This document shows positions 1 through 15,200 of a DNA stretch of 64,000 nucleotides, piece by piece (position 1 is the first letter of the stretch; every line of letters begins with the position of its first letter). The position numbers and the translations under genes were made by a program. The stretch is taken from positions 248,001 through 312,000 of the forward strand of contig JAODUP010000430.1 in the NCBI GenBank assembly GCA_025642065.1, read 5' to 3'. The DNA is from Paralvinella palmiformis (Eukaryota; Annelida; Polychaeta; Terebellida; Alvinellidae). Under the pieces are notes generated by a model that worked only from the letters and a program-made list of their open reading frames with translations, was not told the DNA's origin and searched no databases.

Positions 1-31
1 AAAAACTGTCAACAGTGCAACATATCATCAC

Positions 32-367
32 CTGTAACTCTCGAAGCTGTTCTTTTATAGTGGCTGGATCAATTCCTGGAGAATCTTGGGAGAACAGGTT
101 GTCTTGTAAATCTCGCAATATTTGAAGGGCAATCTGTTGATCTTGCTGGAATTTCTCTGCCACTCCAAGAGTCTCTTCCAGTTTATCGCCCATAACTTGG
201 GTGTGATGACGGATGTTATCAGTCAGCGTATTTAGATCCTGAAGCTTTGAACGCAGATCCTCACACTCTTCAGTATTTTCTGGTGTTTCCTGCTCCAGGA
301 CACCAGCAGCAGCTTCTTTGACATGACGAATTGCCATCTGGCGACGTTCCACATCATCAATGATCGC
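32..367 (-). CDS. MACF1: Spectraplakin exon, spectrin repeat (112 codons), last in window
   Basis: The acceptor is CTTTATAG and the donor GTGATG, in phase 0. It begins AIIDDVERRQMAIRHV and ends PGIDPATIKEQLRELQ, which matches the MACF1 rod segment EDPGIDPSVVKQQ very closely (recalled). The gene continues to the left of the window. Confidence 0.95.
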
Positions 368-3300
368 CTATAAAGGATAATTCAAGTCGTGAAATGTACA
401 AGATACCATCAGCTTGTTGTTATATCAGTGATTCTTGTACAGAGTTTCAGCTTTTATGAACCAAACATAATCAATAACTTGATTAACAAGTCTGCTACTA
501 TACTAATGTGGTCTTACATTATTCTCAGCTATCTGTTCCCGCAGAACATCGGGACTCGCACCTATTGAATCAGCATGTTCTGTCTGATCTTTGAGATAAT
601 GCAGTTCTTCCAGAAGGCCATCAATGGTGTCACTGACCTAAGAACGAACAATGTCACATAATTTTATGATATGTAACACTAGCTTATCCTGTGCAGTAAT
701 TGTTGGGGTGATTAATTAACAATGGTCAAAAACAAGTAAGATAAAGAGCTGATATCATTGGAATAAAAATTATCATGAAAGAAATAGGTGTCTCTTTGAA
801 CTGAACGTTCAATCAGCAAACTGAAATATTCAGTTGAACAATTAAAACATTCATACATAACAAAATTTAAAAAGGCTAACCAATCAGCTTTAATTTTGAG
901 ATACAGTGCTGACAGTGATACTAAACACCATAATTGATCTACTTACATCAGATGTTACACTCCTGAAGGCCTCATCAAGCTGATTCAGCCTCTCTCTGAT
1001 GGCTCCTTTCACATCATCATATTTCTGCGTGACATGATCCAGGTCTTCCTTCAGATCAGAAGCATCCTCATCAGTACACAACTCCATTAATTCAAGGCCA
1101 GTATTTTTCAGATCCTGAACCAGAGGCTTGTGATCCTCAATGATCCTTTGAGTCACCTTGTAATAAAATAAATATACACAAAATTAATCAACTATTAAGT
1201 TTACCTCTTTTTTCTGATTTCAGGACTCCATTTTTCTATTTTATATATATATATATATATATATTGAAAATGTTTTAGCAACTTGAAACTAAGGTTTGTT
1301 CAAAATTAAAAGGACTCATTAAAAACACAAAAACTTTCACAGGACATAACATAGTTTATATTTATTGCATAACAAAACTATTTTCATCAATATATTTGTC
1401 TTTTTGAAGAGCATCATTTTAATCACAGATTAAAATACTTATAACAAGCAATATTATTGTGGGGCCAATCTTTGATAGCCCAATTAAGCTGCTGAATATG
1501 GTGACAGATGTAAATAGATGGTTCAAAATGTTTTTGCATCCTTACAATTAAAACTCCTTTAAAAAAGGAATTGTGACTATAAATAGTTTTTGACAGACAT
1601 ATATTTCATTGCTAAGGCCATTGTTTTTTCAATAGTTGTTTTACAAAGCCACCGATCACAGCTGATCACAGCTGAAACGGGTCGCTGGGAAATAAATTTG
1701 ACTTTTATTCTTTTTATTATTTTCACGCTGACCCATCTGAACACTGTGCAGAAGCAGATTAGGCTACCACACAGCCTAACCCAAGATGGGGACAGGTCAG
1801 TTCCAAGTTGAAATTATTTCAGTTATTTCTACAGTAAATTGGTCTTCAAGCATAGAAATCCTGTAAATTTAAACTAACTATAACTCCCCCCACTCATCGA
1901 GAAACACATAAATAGTTCGAACTGTGTGGAGATCTACTTAAAATCGCCATCGAAAATATCGCTGTCATAAGGCTGGCCCCAATAAAAGTATATGTGCATT
2001 GCTATTTAGTACACTGTAAACTTAAGTGAATTGTGTTCACAGTTATTATAATACATCAGTTAATTTCCTTGTGTCTAATTATTACCTTTTATCACCTTTA
2101 ATTACCAAATGATCAAAAGGATCATTATACAAGGTGTGAACATAAATAAACTACAGTAAAAACTTATATGTGTGTCTCATTTCACTGATTAGCGAAACAA
2201 CAGAAACCATTGGTCACAATTGAGATAAGTTTAGTCATTAAATATACCATCAAAGCAATTATGAATGGAAATTAAAGGTTGTGATAAACAAGTTTTGATC
2301 TTTTTGCGAACCTTAGGAGCAAAATCCATATCAGGCCATTACAAAAACAAAATGCTGCGTAAAACTAGGTTTTCCAGACATTTTTCTGGTCAACAAGGGG
2401 TGTGCGTTATACACCGAAACAAGGTTTATCAGACATATACAGATTGTAATCATAAACCACAACACAGAGAATAATTTTTACTTCAATTATATAAATGCTT
2501 ATTATCGTTCACTTTTGTTGATGTTTTGTGAAAGGTAAGTTATTTATGAATATCCAAATTAGGTCAGTGCTACATCTCTCACAAATTATATCCCGGAACC
2601 ATCTAAGCATACAGAAATATTTTGCTTTGAAATCATTATGTTGTTTGATGGATGAGTTGAGTCTTGGCACTAATCAAACATGGTACATGGAATCACAGAT
2701 GGAAGTTTGCTGAGCAGCACTCTAACCAATGTGCAACTGGAATGATCATGTGTGGTATTTATGATAGTTCCCAAATAATGTATATCTATCATTTAACATA
2801 CAACAAACAAGGGTTGATTCTAACTCTAAACTCATTAAACACTTCAGATTATTCAAGGAACACAGAAGATCTCTGTAACTTTATCATTTTGCATAAGATA
2901 GAAGCAATTCAAGCCTGGAATGACTTAGTGCATTAAATATCATAGCCAATATTTACCATGACCAAGGTAATGTCTGTTAACATGGTTCCCACAGCCAAGG
3001 AAATTTTATTTTCCAGGACATTTCCAGGACAAAATTAACATTTTCCAGGACAAAATTAACATTTTCCAGGACAAAATTAACATTTTCCAGGACAAAATAT
3101 ATAAATCAATATATAGTAATAAATCAATACATGTGCAAAAAAGCATATTACATTTATTCAATGTATGATCGATTATTGACATCTTTCATGGTACAGCCTC
3201 TTCTAGCTGTCTAATCCACCTATTTTTATTTAAATTTTAACTAATATGGAATATCAGGACTATGTACCAGCCCTCTTTTTCTTTTATAATCAAAGTTTTA

Positions 3301-4006
3301 TTCTACAGACATAATATTTATTCACAGGTTTTTTTGTTCAAGTAAATTTTTAACAGGCAATATTTTTTTGCACGACATTTCCTGATTTTGTAAAATTCAA
3401 GGACATTTCCAAGACCTGGAAAATTAATTTAATTTCCAGGTTTTCCAGGATGCGTAGAAACCCTAACTGTTAGTCAAAGAAGCATATCGCTGGAGTCATC
3501 ACAGAAACACACCAAAATTGTTTTACCAGTTAACATAAATGTATATAGAATGCATTAAAATGACAACAAAGTCATGGATTACCTTCGCACTGTCCTGTTG
3601 TTTCCGTACTTGTTCGGCATTACACTCAGCAGGTACGTGTAGAGATTCGACTTCGGCTTCTATTTCTCCGAGCCATGACTGTAAGTCAGCATGGGTCTCA
3701 CTGAAAGATAAACACTGGCCAAATTACTGGTAAGGAAGAAAACGTTATTAACTGATGAAGATGTTCTTGAAATTGCAATAAAAAGCCAACTGCTTAATTG
3801 ATGGATAAAATACCCATCACAAACAAAACTGGGATTCAACCCCATGACATGGAAATCTACAATGGAGTGTATTATGAACTATGCCATAGGTGTGTTAACT
3901 GACTCTCATCATCACAAAACTGCATTTAATATAAGAAGACATGAACAGTTATTTTTTTAAAATAATACGATCCAAATTGTTTATTATAATGTAACTTGTT
4001 TTCAAT

Positions 4007-4049
<43 letters not shown>

Positions 4050-7000
4050 CCTGTATGTTACTGTGTTTGCACATGTGTGTGTGTGTGTTTGTGTATGCAC
4101 ATGTGCACATATGTGCATGCATAGGTAGCATACCTGAAGTGAGAAGCTAATGGTAGAGCCTCTTCTAACAGTGCCAGACGTTCACCACTAAGTTTACAAA
4201 CCAGGTCTGCCTGACAACGAATTGTACCAAGCTTGTTCTTGATATCATCAGCTTCTTCATTGGTGGTTTCACGTAGCATCTTATTACACTTATCAATCGT
4301 CTCATTGACAGCTCGTCGTTTACTCTCCAAATCATCATGGAACGACTGAAAGGTAATGGTAGAATGGCCATTACAGTGAAATCACCTCGATCAACCAGCT
4401 CATTAAGATGATCGTTCTCTTCACAACTGTCAACATAATTCTGATTTTCAAACAAATGGAGAAATTTGTGTGCTCCTATTTCTGTTTATAGATTTTTACA
4501 TATACAAGGAGACATAAATGAATATTCGTATTCATAGTCTTAGATCAAATAATATTTTTTCTACTTAAAAAAAACCTACTTTTTCTGAGTAATTCTAAAC
4601 TTGGGGTTCTAAAGCCTACACATCTTTGTTTGGGCTATGTTCATTTATTTCCAGCAAATGGTCTATGAAACTTTACAACTGGGTATCCCCCAACGTCACA
4701 ATGCTTACGGGTGCTAGTTCAGTGCTCTATTCCCAATAAACCAGCATTTTAAATATTTTCTATACACAAGTTAACCAGTAAAATATAAAAAAAAACACAT
4801 GAACAGCTGCCTTCCCATTTTCTAGTCCATGTGGTCCCCATTGTGCCATCTCATTTCTATAAATATAACCCAAAGCCTCAAAACATCAGGATTATCACCA
4901 GAAAAGTTGTTCAATATTGGAGTGCACCTTACAAACAACTATTTGATCCAGCTAGAAATAACAGTTGTTTCTATTATCTACCCTATGATCCCGAAGTTGT
5001 ATCCCAAGTGTCTCTGGATCTGTACTGATCGGCTCAGCCGTGTTTATTTCACTTTCAGCTTTGTCCAGGTACTTCAGCAGGTCATCAATCTCGCGTAATG
5101 CCTGAAAACAATTAAAAGACCATTAAATTAAAAACTGAACATATGCCGCCCAAAGATCATACAACAAATACTAATTCATCAACAGCAACAACAAAAATTT
5201 TAAATATTCAAACCAGGGTGAAGACATACTGCAAAAGACATCATTTGGACGAGCAGTTCGATGAGATCATGCCACTTTCCTTGTGTGTCAGCAAGCGTTT
5301 CTCGCACTCTGTTCTTTTCACCAGTATGTGGGTTATTTATCAGTTCACGGCCAAGCAACTTGATGTTGTTGAGATCGTCCTGTTTGGCTTGCTTCTGCCG
5401 ATATCGGTTCTCTATCTTATTCTTAAGGGAGCTCGGCTCAAAGTCCGAACTCTCCCGCTTCATTGCATTGACGGCATTGGCCATCCAGGACTGGAGCTGG
5501 TTGACTCTACCATGGAACAAGTTCACCTTCTCAGCAACTTCTTCCAGCTCATTACCACGTTCATGAGCCTGTGAGATCAGTGCATCAAAGCGATCCAGCA
5601 GGCTGTTGATTTTCTCCTCAGAGCCCGGCTGGCCACGGCAGGTATCCACCACTGAGTCAACCTGCTGGCGATGGTTATCTATGTCTGACGTGATCACACG
5701 GTGGGCCTGGATCTGTTCACTGAGTGCTGTACTGTCTAGTGACACAGGACGGATGTTGTCGAACAGTGACTCAGTTTCGTTGACCCAATCCATGAGGCTA
5801 TCCAGATTGTGAATGGCATCTTGCGATTGGACGATGGCACTGTTCAATTTGTGCTGCTTATCGACGGTAGTCTCCTGTATCTTGTCGAACATGCCCTGTA
5901 TTTGGTCCACAGTATTCTGGATCTCCTTTGCCTTCGGTGTGTCCTTGCAGTCCAGCTCCTCCAGAATGGCGATCAGCTCCTGGCCCACTTTGCTGATGTC
6001 CTCGACCAGCTTTCCATGTGATATGACATCTGCTGTGACTGCTTTTAACGTCTCCAGCTGCCCGGTTGGATCCGTGCCGGGCTTCAAATTGGCGTCACAT
6101 GCCTCAACCTTACTAGCAACCTCTGGCAGTGATTTGGTCAGCTGAGTCTTCAGCTGGTTGTAGAGCTTGTTTTTTGCTGCGGTGTCTGTGAGTTTCGTCA
6201 TCAGGTCAGTGCAGTCAGACAGAATGCCCTTGAATTTCTCATTGGCTGTAGTAAGCTCCTGCTCGACTATGGACTTTCTGCTGTCACCTGTAGATGCTAC
6301 TATGTGTGCCTTTGTACCTCGTTTGTTTCCCAATACATTCTGGAGGTATGCTTCTGTCAATTTGTCATAACTCTGTCAAAATAAATTTTGAACATACTAT
6401 GTTGAACAGATACATAACAAATTATGAACAAATAATAGTTACTCAATAATAAAAAGACAACACTGAACAGATATAAAGTATTTGTTTAATATATAATATT
6501 TAATATATGCTTGCATATAACAAAGTACATATTTTAATTCGATGGAGCTGTGAAAACTTAGCAAACTGTGTATTAACTCTTTTAACCATTTCATTGGAGC
6601 AGAAAGAAATTCTTTTGAGTAGAAGGAACACTTTACTCAGTGATGAGGCACTACATGTAATCAGGTGAAAAGTTAACATTCTTGGTTTAGTAAGCTAAAA
6701 CAATCCACCCAATAATATAAACGTGTATTTAATTCTGCAAACAAGTCATACCTCTCTCTCTCTCTCTCATACATATACCCACCCACCCCCACACAACTAT
6801 CACTTATAAGTTTACCACAAACAGGCACAAGAAAACTGCAAGGACAGCAGTTTATCAAAACTACAAATATTTACTTATTCCGCAGTAAGCAAATCTGTAA
6901 AATAGAAATATGACCGCTTCAACAGAACCAATAAATCAAACACGCTTAAATATCCACAATAATGCTAAAGTCATCATGTGACTAACAACTGTAAGTGTAA

Positions 7001-7527
7001 TATAAACCTCAGACACAACTATGTCATACTGCTTTGTACATAGGAGCAGAAAAGAATTCCAACACTTGTCACCGTGAATTCTAACATAAGCCTTCGTACT
7101 CATAGATATCACACTTATATTGCAATGGTATGAATGGATAGTAAAGCTAGTTGAGGACAATTTAAAACCAGTCACACTACATACATGTCAATGGACACCA
7201 ACTTTCCATTTTCATCCTGTATAAGAGATTAAGACCTAGGAATGTCCTTTGTGCACACAAATTCTTCCATTATCTTAACTAACAAGAGACACTTGGGGTA
7301 AAGACTTCTGCTCTGTTAAACATGGATGAGCCAGTGACATAATGTACTTTAAGGATTATTCTGTCTTGGACAGATAAGTGGACCCATATAAAATAACAAC
7401 ACAACACTATCAGTAGTAAACTTACTTACTATCATGGTGACAGTCACAGTATTATGAATACCTAATCACATTACATGAGACACAAACATGATTCATCATG
7501 CCATTACATACTATAACACAACCACTG

Positions 7528-7563
<36 letters not shown>

Positions 7564-7865
7564 TTTATGTCAATAGTCATGCAATTCAGCAGACCCCTGG
7601 CACAATGTCGTGCTTTCCACGGCATTTAAATACATGCAGACTGAATTTGGCTCAAAATTAAAACATCCACAAAATGCACGACATCGAGACATGTCTTGCT
7701 GTGCCCTCGAAAACAAAACAAAGATTACAAAACACAGCATTGTTATTATATGTTTAAAATTTAATTAAAAATCATCTACAGCCAGCAAACATCATCAGTC
7801 AAGCTAGTATTAAATATGAACTTTTAATAAATCAGTAACTTTTTGGGTTTAAATAGCAGAAATTG

Positions 7866-7918
<53 letters not shown>

Positions 7919-8418
7919 GACCAGGTTACAAGAGGAGTGGCAAATCTAAATAATAAACATGTCACAAAACATTTCCCAACACCAGATATATGACTTGTGA
8001 GGTTTAGTGATTTAAAAAGAATTCAAATGAATTTTTTCTACACAAAACTCAAGCAGGCATTTTACAAGAAAATTTTTAACAACTTCACGGATGACCGACT
8101 GCCTACAACTGAGATGGCTAGATTCTGTTCGGGGAGAGCATGATGAGCTTTTCTTACCATAAGATCTTAACATCTAATGGTATCAAGGCCAGAGTCTGTG
8201 GTGTATTACTCAGACAACAAAACATAAACAGAAGAACATCCTACCAGACCTGTTATATATAGAGAGAGAGACCATGGGCTGCTGTGTGCTGCTAGAGTTT
8301 GATAAAGATATCAACTGTGTCTGCTAAATGGTGAATTAAGTCATCTCTCTTAAGTACAGTCGTGATAAAGAAAGTTGTTCTCAGCCAAATCTATCACATA
8401 AGAGATGATTCTTTTAAG

Positions 8419-8462
<44 letters not shown>

Positions 8463-8592
8463 CTGTGTGTGTGTTTATGGTTAACATAGGCAGTACTCTC
8501 TCTCTCTCAATATTACAATAACATACCCGGATCCAGAATGAACACTTAATTAGACCCAACACACATAAAACCTACAAACCAAGGGACTAAAC

Positions 8593-8654
<62 letters not shown>

Positions 8655-9862
8655 CACAGAGTGAGAGTGAGAAACTGACGTCATCAATTATTTTCTAATA
8701 TATGTACTCCAGAATAATTATATTTAAAACTAGTTGAGACTAGGAGTATCTTGAATGCTCATCATTAGTTAACATGTTATTCAAGTTGTGTCTCCATCAC
8801 TCAGTCTGTTCATCACATAATGCAACTGTCTATTACATGGCTGTCTATCTGTCACTCTTAATGACAGGCTCTCTCTCTCCCTCTCTCTGTGTGTATGTGT
8901 GTGTGTGTGCGTGCATGCGTGCGTGTAATCCAGTATCTCTGTCTGTCACTTAGCGTATTTCTTTATTAATCAGTAGCGTATTTCTTTATTACTCAGTGTC
9001 ACTGTCACCCAGTGTCTCATTCAGTTACCCAAAGTGTATGTTGTGTTGACTTGTTTAACCTGGGCCCTGGTCACACACCTAACAAATACGGCCGACAAGT
9101 GACGCCCTATAGAAACCTACCTCACAAACACTGATACAAACCTTATATTCGCTGCCTGTCACTCAAGAGTCCCTATTTACCACCCAAGGTTAAATTTTTC
9201 ACCACCTATCTCTGTTCTGACTTTAGGAATGTTCCTGTTTCTCACTTGGTGTCCGTCTTTCATTGACCGTGTCAGATTTATTGACCAGAACATACACAAA
9301 GTTCTTTCCCTACTACCATTGTTATAAGTATTTAATAGTATATGCTATATATCTGATGCAAGTGACGTACCTAGAAAGCAAAATACTTACTGGTTGATCA
9401 GGAAAAGAACTAATAACATTTTCTGTGAAGGCCATCAGAAGATTATTATTATATTAATGTTCATCAAAAACGTCTCGATCGTCAATGATTTTGTGTGTGA
9501 GAGAAAATCAATGGAACAAATAATTGACATGAGTCACAATGATTACACAGGTGAGAGGTGCTTTGTAATACACTCGTTCGTACGCACGCACGCCACGGAG
9601 AGAGACATGTTTAAAATATGCACTCAACAATTTATATTTTATGTAACAAGTCATGTTCCAATCCCTATAGTATACAAATATACCAATAGAATACCTTTAA
9701 CATAAAGCATCCCTGATACCAGTACCATTAGTATCAACTACAAAGCCAAGAAACAAGTACCATTAATAAAACTTATAATCCATTCTAGACCAGTAGCATT
9801 AACATGAACCGGTCTATATCCACATGGTTTGACTGAATTTGACACAAGATATCGGTAAGATT

Positions 9863-9905
<43 letters not shown>

Positions 9906-12245
9906 AGGGTCTGGATACAAGTCTCTGTCACTGAAGATCTATACTGTTCCTATGTAATGTTATACTTATAGTAAGTATCACAAGAAGCCAGACCACATCC
10001 TAGCTGGTAGTGAGTATATCTGGACAGGTCAGATGCTCCTAAAAGATAGAATCTTATCACACACACACACACACACACACACTGACTTGTTCAAATCACT
10101 AGACAAACATAATTATTTCCAGGATCTAGTTCACCGCCGGAAGATGTCTGTTCAGTACACAGTTAAAATCACATACAATCATCTCTTTCTCAAATCAACT
10201 TGATCACACAGACACACACACAATCTCTCTCCCTCACACACACACACACACACACAGTGGGAAGCTATAATCAGTGCCTGCCTCACTGGCCATCCATACA
10301 CATACGTCACCACCCGTCTGGCCTCCCATATACTTGCCCGTCCACCTGTCTGTCCTGTCCAACAACGCTGTCAGTATTTCCTAATCATAATCACACATAC
10401 TGCTCCAACTGTGTAGCATCTGAATGGTTTTCTCTCTTTCAGTAGGCCACTCGAGATATGAGAGACTCGAGATGTAAACAAATGTTAAGCCAGGCGTACA
10501 GAAGTTCTACATCAGTTGTCAAACAGAGTTGGCCAACACAGTAACACCATCCCACGCCGCCGAGACCTTATAATAACTGCCAGTCAAAATGGTTAGGAAA
10601 TGGCACACGTTAAGCTACGTTATGCCTAACAATCGGAGCAGCAACGCAGATAGATCACCCTGGCAATCAACACCGAATGGGAGCAAATATTATCTATCTC
10701 TCCATCACTCCCCCCCCCTCCCACCGCCATCTCTTGTACAATACTGGCTGTGGAATCACTGCAAACACTAAAACAGGCGCAGGTCAGCTTCCGATATCGG
10801 AAGAATGATCTGTTATCAGTGTGGGAATCAAAATTAATAAAAATCTACCTCCGGCCTAGACCACACAGGTGTAGAAAGTTTTGTCAAGTTAAAAGATTAT
10901 AATAGCTCTTGTTACAAAGTGATGGCTTTGACCTGCCGCTTAATGTTCACTTAAAGCAGTGAAATAAAGTAATCTAAACTCCAAGTAACAGTACCTGCTC
11001 CGTGACTGTAATTTATTAATATCTTCAGCCATGTATGCGAATGAGCGCAAACCCGCGCGCGCGCGCGCTCGCACGCACACACACACAAAACAAAATTGCT
11101 TAAATTTAAAAGAGAAAAAATCTTAGCTAAACATAGTCCCCATAAAAACTAAAGCCCAACCTACAATTTAATCTACAGGTACGTATTCTGCTCAGATTAT
11201 ATTTATAACTGGTTCAATGCAACTGAAATTACTTCCATCCAATAGACTGCGCATGCCCACTTCACGGATAGCAATAATAACTAGTGGTCTAAATGTTATA
11301 TGGCGTTTTCCTGATAATAAAACCTATAGACTAGATTATTTGAACCAAATTAAATTAAACTTCAGCATTACCAACAGTTTATCGCAGCCGAAACGTGACA
11401 CGTAATCGGGCAAAGGGTTAAACAACGGTCGTTTATTTGACTGAAACATCCGCCAAAGGCCACCCCTTTTCTCGTTGTTTAAGCGTTACTTCCCGATCAG
11501 TTAACCACAACAACCAAAAACAAGTCTGTTTTACTAGCTGTGTTTCTTGTGTTCAGTGTTTTATTGTTAGTGGAGCGAAGCCAGGTGGATATCGTGTATT
11601 GTTAGACGAAACTTAAAAGTTATCGATTATATGTACAAAAATTACACAAGATCGATTACTTAGCCTCTACAGGGGCTACTCTATGGGGAAATGAGATGCT
11701 CAAGCTGAGGCCTTTTTACTGCTGCATGAAATATTCCTTACCCAGGAAGTGTGCAGCTACCAATGGATTAAAAATGAGTGGCCACCAGCGACAACTGACC
11801 ACCTTTTATCATGGACAACTGATCACCATATTGATTGATTGATTGATTGATTGGTGATTTTATTTTGTTACGTTTATTTGATATAATTAATTATACCATA
11901 ATGATCACTGTTGTGATGTTTTTGACTTACACGTGACAGAATGGCTTGCTATCCATAGTATTTACTATGCTCATGAGTCAAAACGGCCACAAATCAAAAC
12001 AAACAGCCTAGTAGTAATAGTAGTGGTATGTCTAATACGCACAACAAGTGCTCATTGTTAGAAGTTGTTCCAGAAGGGACAGAAATGTCAAGTGCTGAAG
12101 TCAGATATATTGGGTCACAATGCGAAAGCTAATAGTCGACAATAAACAACTACGATCAAACCAAAAGAAGAATGACACAACCATGGTCTATTAAGACACT
12201 AATAACAGGGTCATAGGTAACAACTTAGAAATATTAGTCCATCAA

Positions 12246-12281
<36 letters not shown>

Positions 12282-15200
12282 CAAATACTAGTCAATGGAC
12301 TCTAGCTAAACAATAACAGCACATAGATGCTATGGCTACTTTTGTGCACATGGTAGGCTAAATGGGCCGAGCGACCTCGAAAGGCAACGAAGCGAAGTCA
12401 AAGATGAAACACCCTTCGGATATGCCCACACCGAGATTCGAGCTCAGGTGGTAGTGATATCTGGTCCAATGCACTACCAACTATACCACGCAGGCGCGCC
12501 CCCATATAACACTTCAGAAATACTAGTCAATGAACTTAGCTAACACTAATCAACATTAGCTGATAAACACTAGTCAATGAGCAGTAGCTAACAGTTAATA
12601 AACAGTAGTCAGTGCACACTAGCCAAGGGCTGATAAATGCCAGTAACTGAACACAATATAATGGCTAATAACCAATAGTTAACAGTCACTAAACAACAAC
12701 ACATGACTTCCCATTTGTGTTATACCACAGTTTGTACAAGAAAACACTAACCATTTTATTATTATTAAAAATTATTATTATCATCATCATCAGTATTAAA
12801 AAACTATTACTAAACCATAGCTGTGATTGGTCTTTGATTGATGTATTACTTTTGGACACCTTCAACAAGAAAAATCTACAGCACAAAAGTCTATTTCATG
12901 TCTCCCTCTATTGATTTCTACTTCAGATTGTACTCCAGAAGATAGTGCATCAATTATAAACCTATTAAGGGTGTTTTAAATAATCGCCATCAACAACTAA
13001 CATCACCACAAACCTAAAACCATGCTGATTTTTAATAATGAACATAATCAATTGAAATAGTTCTATAGTTTTATCAGTGTCAGAATCCTGTGATGAACCA
13101 GCCCAGAAACAAGTGACAGGATGCTGCATCCATTTAGTATCACCAGAAAAATTATGATACAAAATCCATGCTATTTATAACTAAAACGGATATACTAGAT
13201 TACATAGTAGAATTTCCAAGTATAAATGTACTCAACCATTCTCCCAAAAATCCCCCCCCCCCCCGAACATCTGCTCTCCTTGTCATAAACATTGTACTCG
13301 TAATTACAGGATATCATATGTCTCCCAGGCAACACAACTGCCAGGTAATGCTAACCATCTGGCGCACCTTCAGAAACATGTAACACCTTCATTCAAAACT
13401 CATTTTAAACACCCGTCCCCGTCATCCGACAGACACCTCCACCCCCTTCCCGGTACACATAATCCTGGCAACATCTGTCCATTATCAAACAAGATCCAAA
13501 TATGTTCGGATAAATCAAGCTAAAGTTCGTGTAATGATCAGCGGCAGGAGCTTTTTTCCTCTCCGTGTGGCTAACATCTCACGCGTGCGCGCACACGCAC
13601 CTAGCTCAGCCAAGCCCAGGTAACCACTGCTAGGTACATCAAAAGAAAATCACGCTAGCTGTAAGCTGATTTAATTACGGGTTCGACCATAGGGACCATA
13701 GACGATATACAAGGAAGGTTGTCACTTCGGTGATGTACTCGGTTCACATCAGTATCGGGTTGATGTTGAATAAAAATAAGACCGCATGAACTTGGTGGAG
13801 AGAAGTATTTACCAATGAGAACTGACCTTTTTATCCTGATGTACTCTGTGTCCGGTCTTGTTCAATAATTCAACTTCGGCTTCCTTATCCTGGGCTCGTT
13901 CATTCAAATCCTGAAAGAACAAGGTATATCGCATAACTTATGACCATATTTGAAGAAAATGTGAACAATGATACAGACGTGCGTGTCCGTGTGAATGCGT
14001 GTGCTCGCGCTGAAAATCACCAGGGTAGCGTTCATATCATACATACATACATACATAATGGGACACAGACAGCTTCATGCATGCATGCGTGCTTTCAACA
14101 AAGCAAAAATAAAAGGAACATCATATAGATAAAAACTGAGCAACTGATAAATGATAAACTGCGGTCATGTGGAAAGCTCTAAAAAACAGCAGACGAGTGT
14201 TAAGATGACACAACACACACACACACACACAAGACATCTCACAACAATAAAACGTCGCTGCTCTTGATGCAATTCCTTAAAGAATCCGCCAGTTTGTATT
14301 TACATTTTGTGATTTTCTCTGCCAACCCTCCAACCCCCACATGCAAACACACAGATACACCCATTCTAAACCATCCAGTGATGTAATCAAGATCTGTGTC
14401 CTTGCTTTTTCATCTGATGTCAGCACACACACCCCACACACACACACACTGTACAATGTAAACTTTCCCTCTATAATCAGTATTACCGTTTATCTATGGT
14501 AAACGATTTCAAACACTGCTACAAACCAAAGTCGGCCTCGCTAACAAACATTAATACAACACTGTCAATCTTCAGCAGAGCCATAGTATTTACAATTTGG
14601 ATAAAGTCATCTTCAGATCCAAGTTTAGTATTACATAGTACCAGGCAGTGTTTTTGCTGCAGACAGCCTCCTGCTCAGACGGCGGTATTAAAGCTGCCAG
14701 ACCAACTAAAAGCGGTCAATTGCTAGAACCATGAGTCACCAGTCTGACATACGGGGATTACTCTAGTAGGAAGAAGGTTCTTAATAAACACTTATATCAC
14801 AGCTGGGTGATGGGGTTAGTTTTGAGGGGCAAAATTTTCTTGTACAAATACTTTGTGTGCATTTGGCCATGTAGCATGCATACACATACGTTTACAGCTC
14901 CACCTGACTGTGCATAATGCTTCTCGAGCCAGATCAAGCACACGATGTTTTACACGCACACACACACACACACATTTGGTCGGTGGTAAATAGCGTTATT
15001 ACCACATTAGTATTCAACCTACACTTTTTACACCAACTTTACAAGCGGCATGATGACAAATAATAAATCTTCAATGTCAAATAATAACAATAACAACCAA
15101 AATATGAAACCTTCTAGCAAAAACCAACCAGCCAGCCATTGGTCCAGTCAATCACATTACAGAATACATGACTAACCTCTGCTCATTATTATTATTATTA

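Larger units (their letters stand above)
1157..3582 (-). other. Intron
   Basis: Between two spectrin-repeat exons. It holds a (TA)n tract near 1,241-1,262 and the MITE at 2,981-3,465. I see no other structure and no convincing coding sequence. Confidence 0.9.

Noticed and set aside
5143..6370. Several plus-strand frames of 67-143 codons
   Set aside because: Antisense shadows of the large spectrin-repeat exon.
9394..9705. Plus-strand frame of 103 codons
   Set aside because: No recognisable domain, no splice context, and located in a large intron; likely chance.
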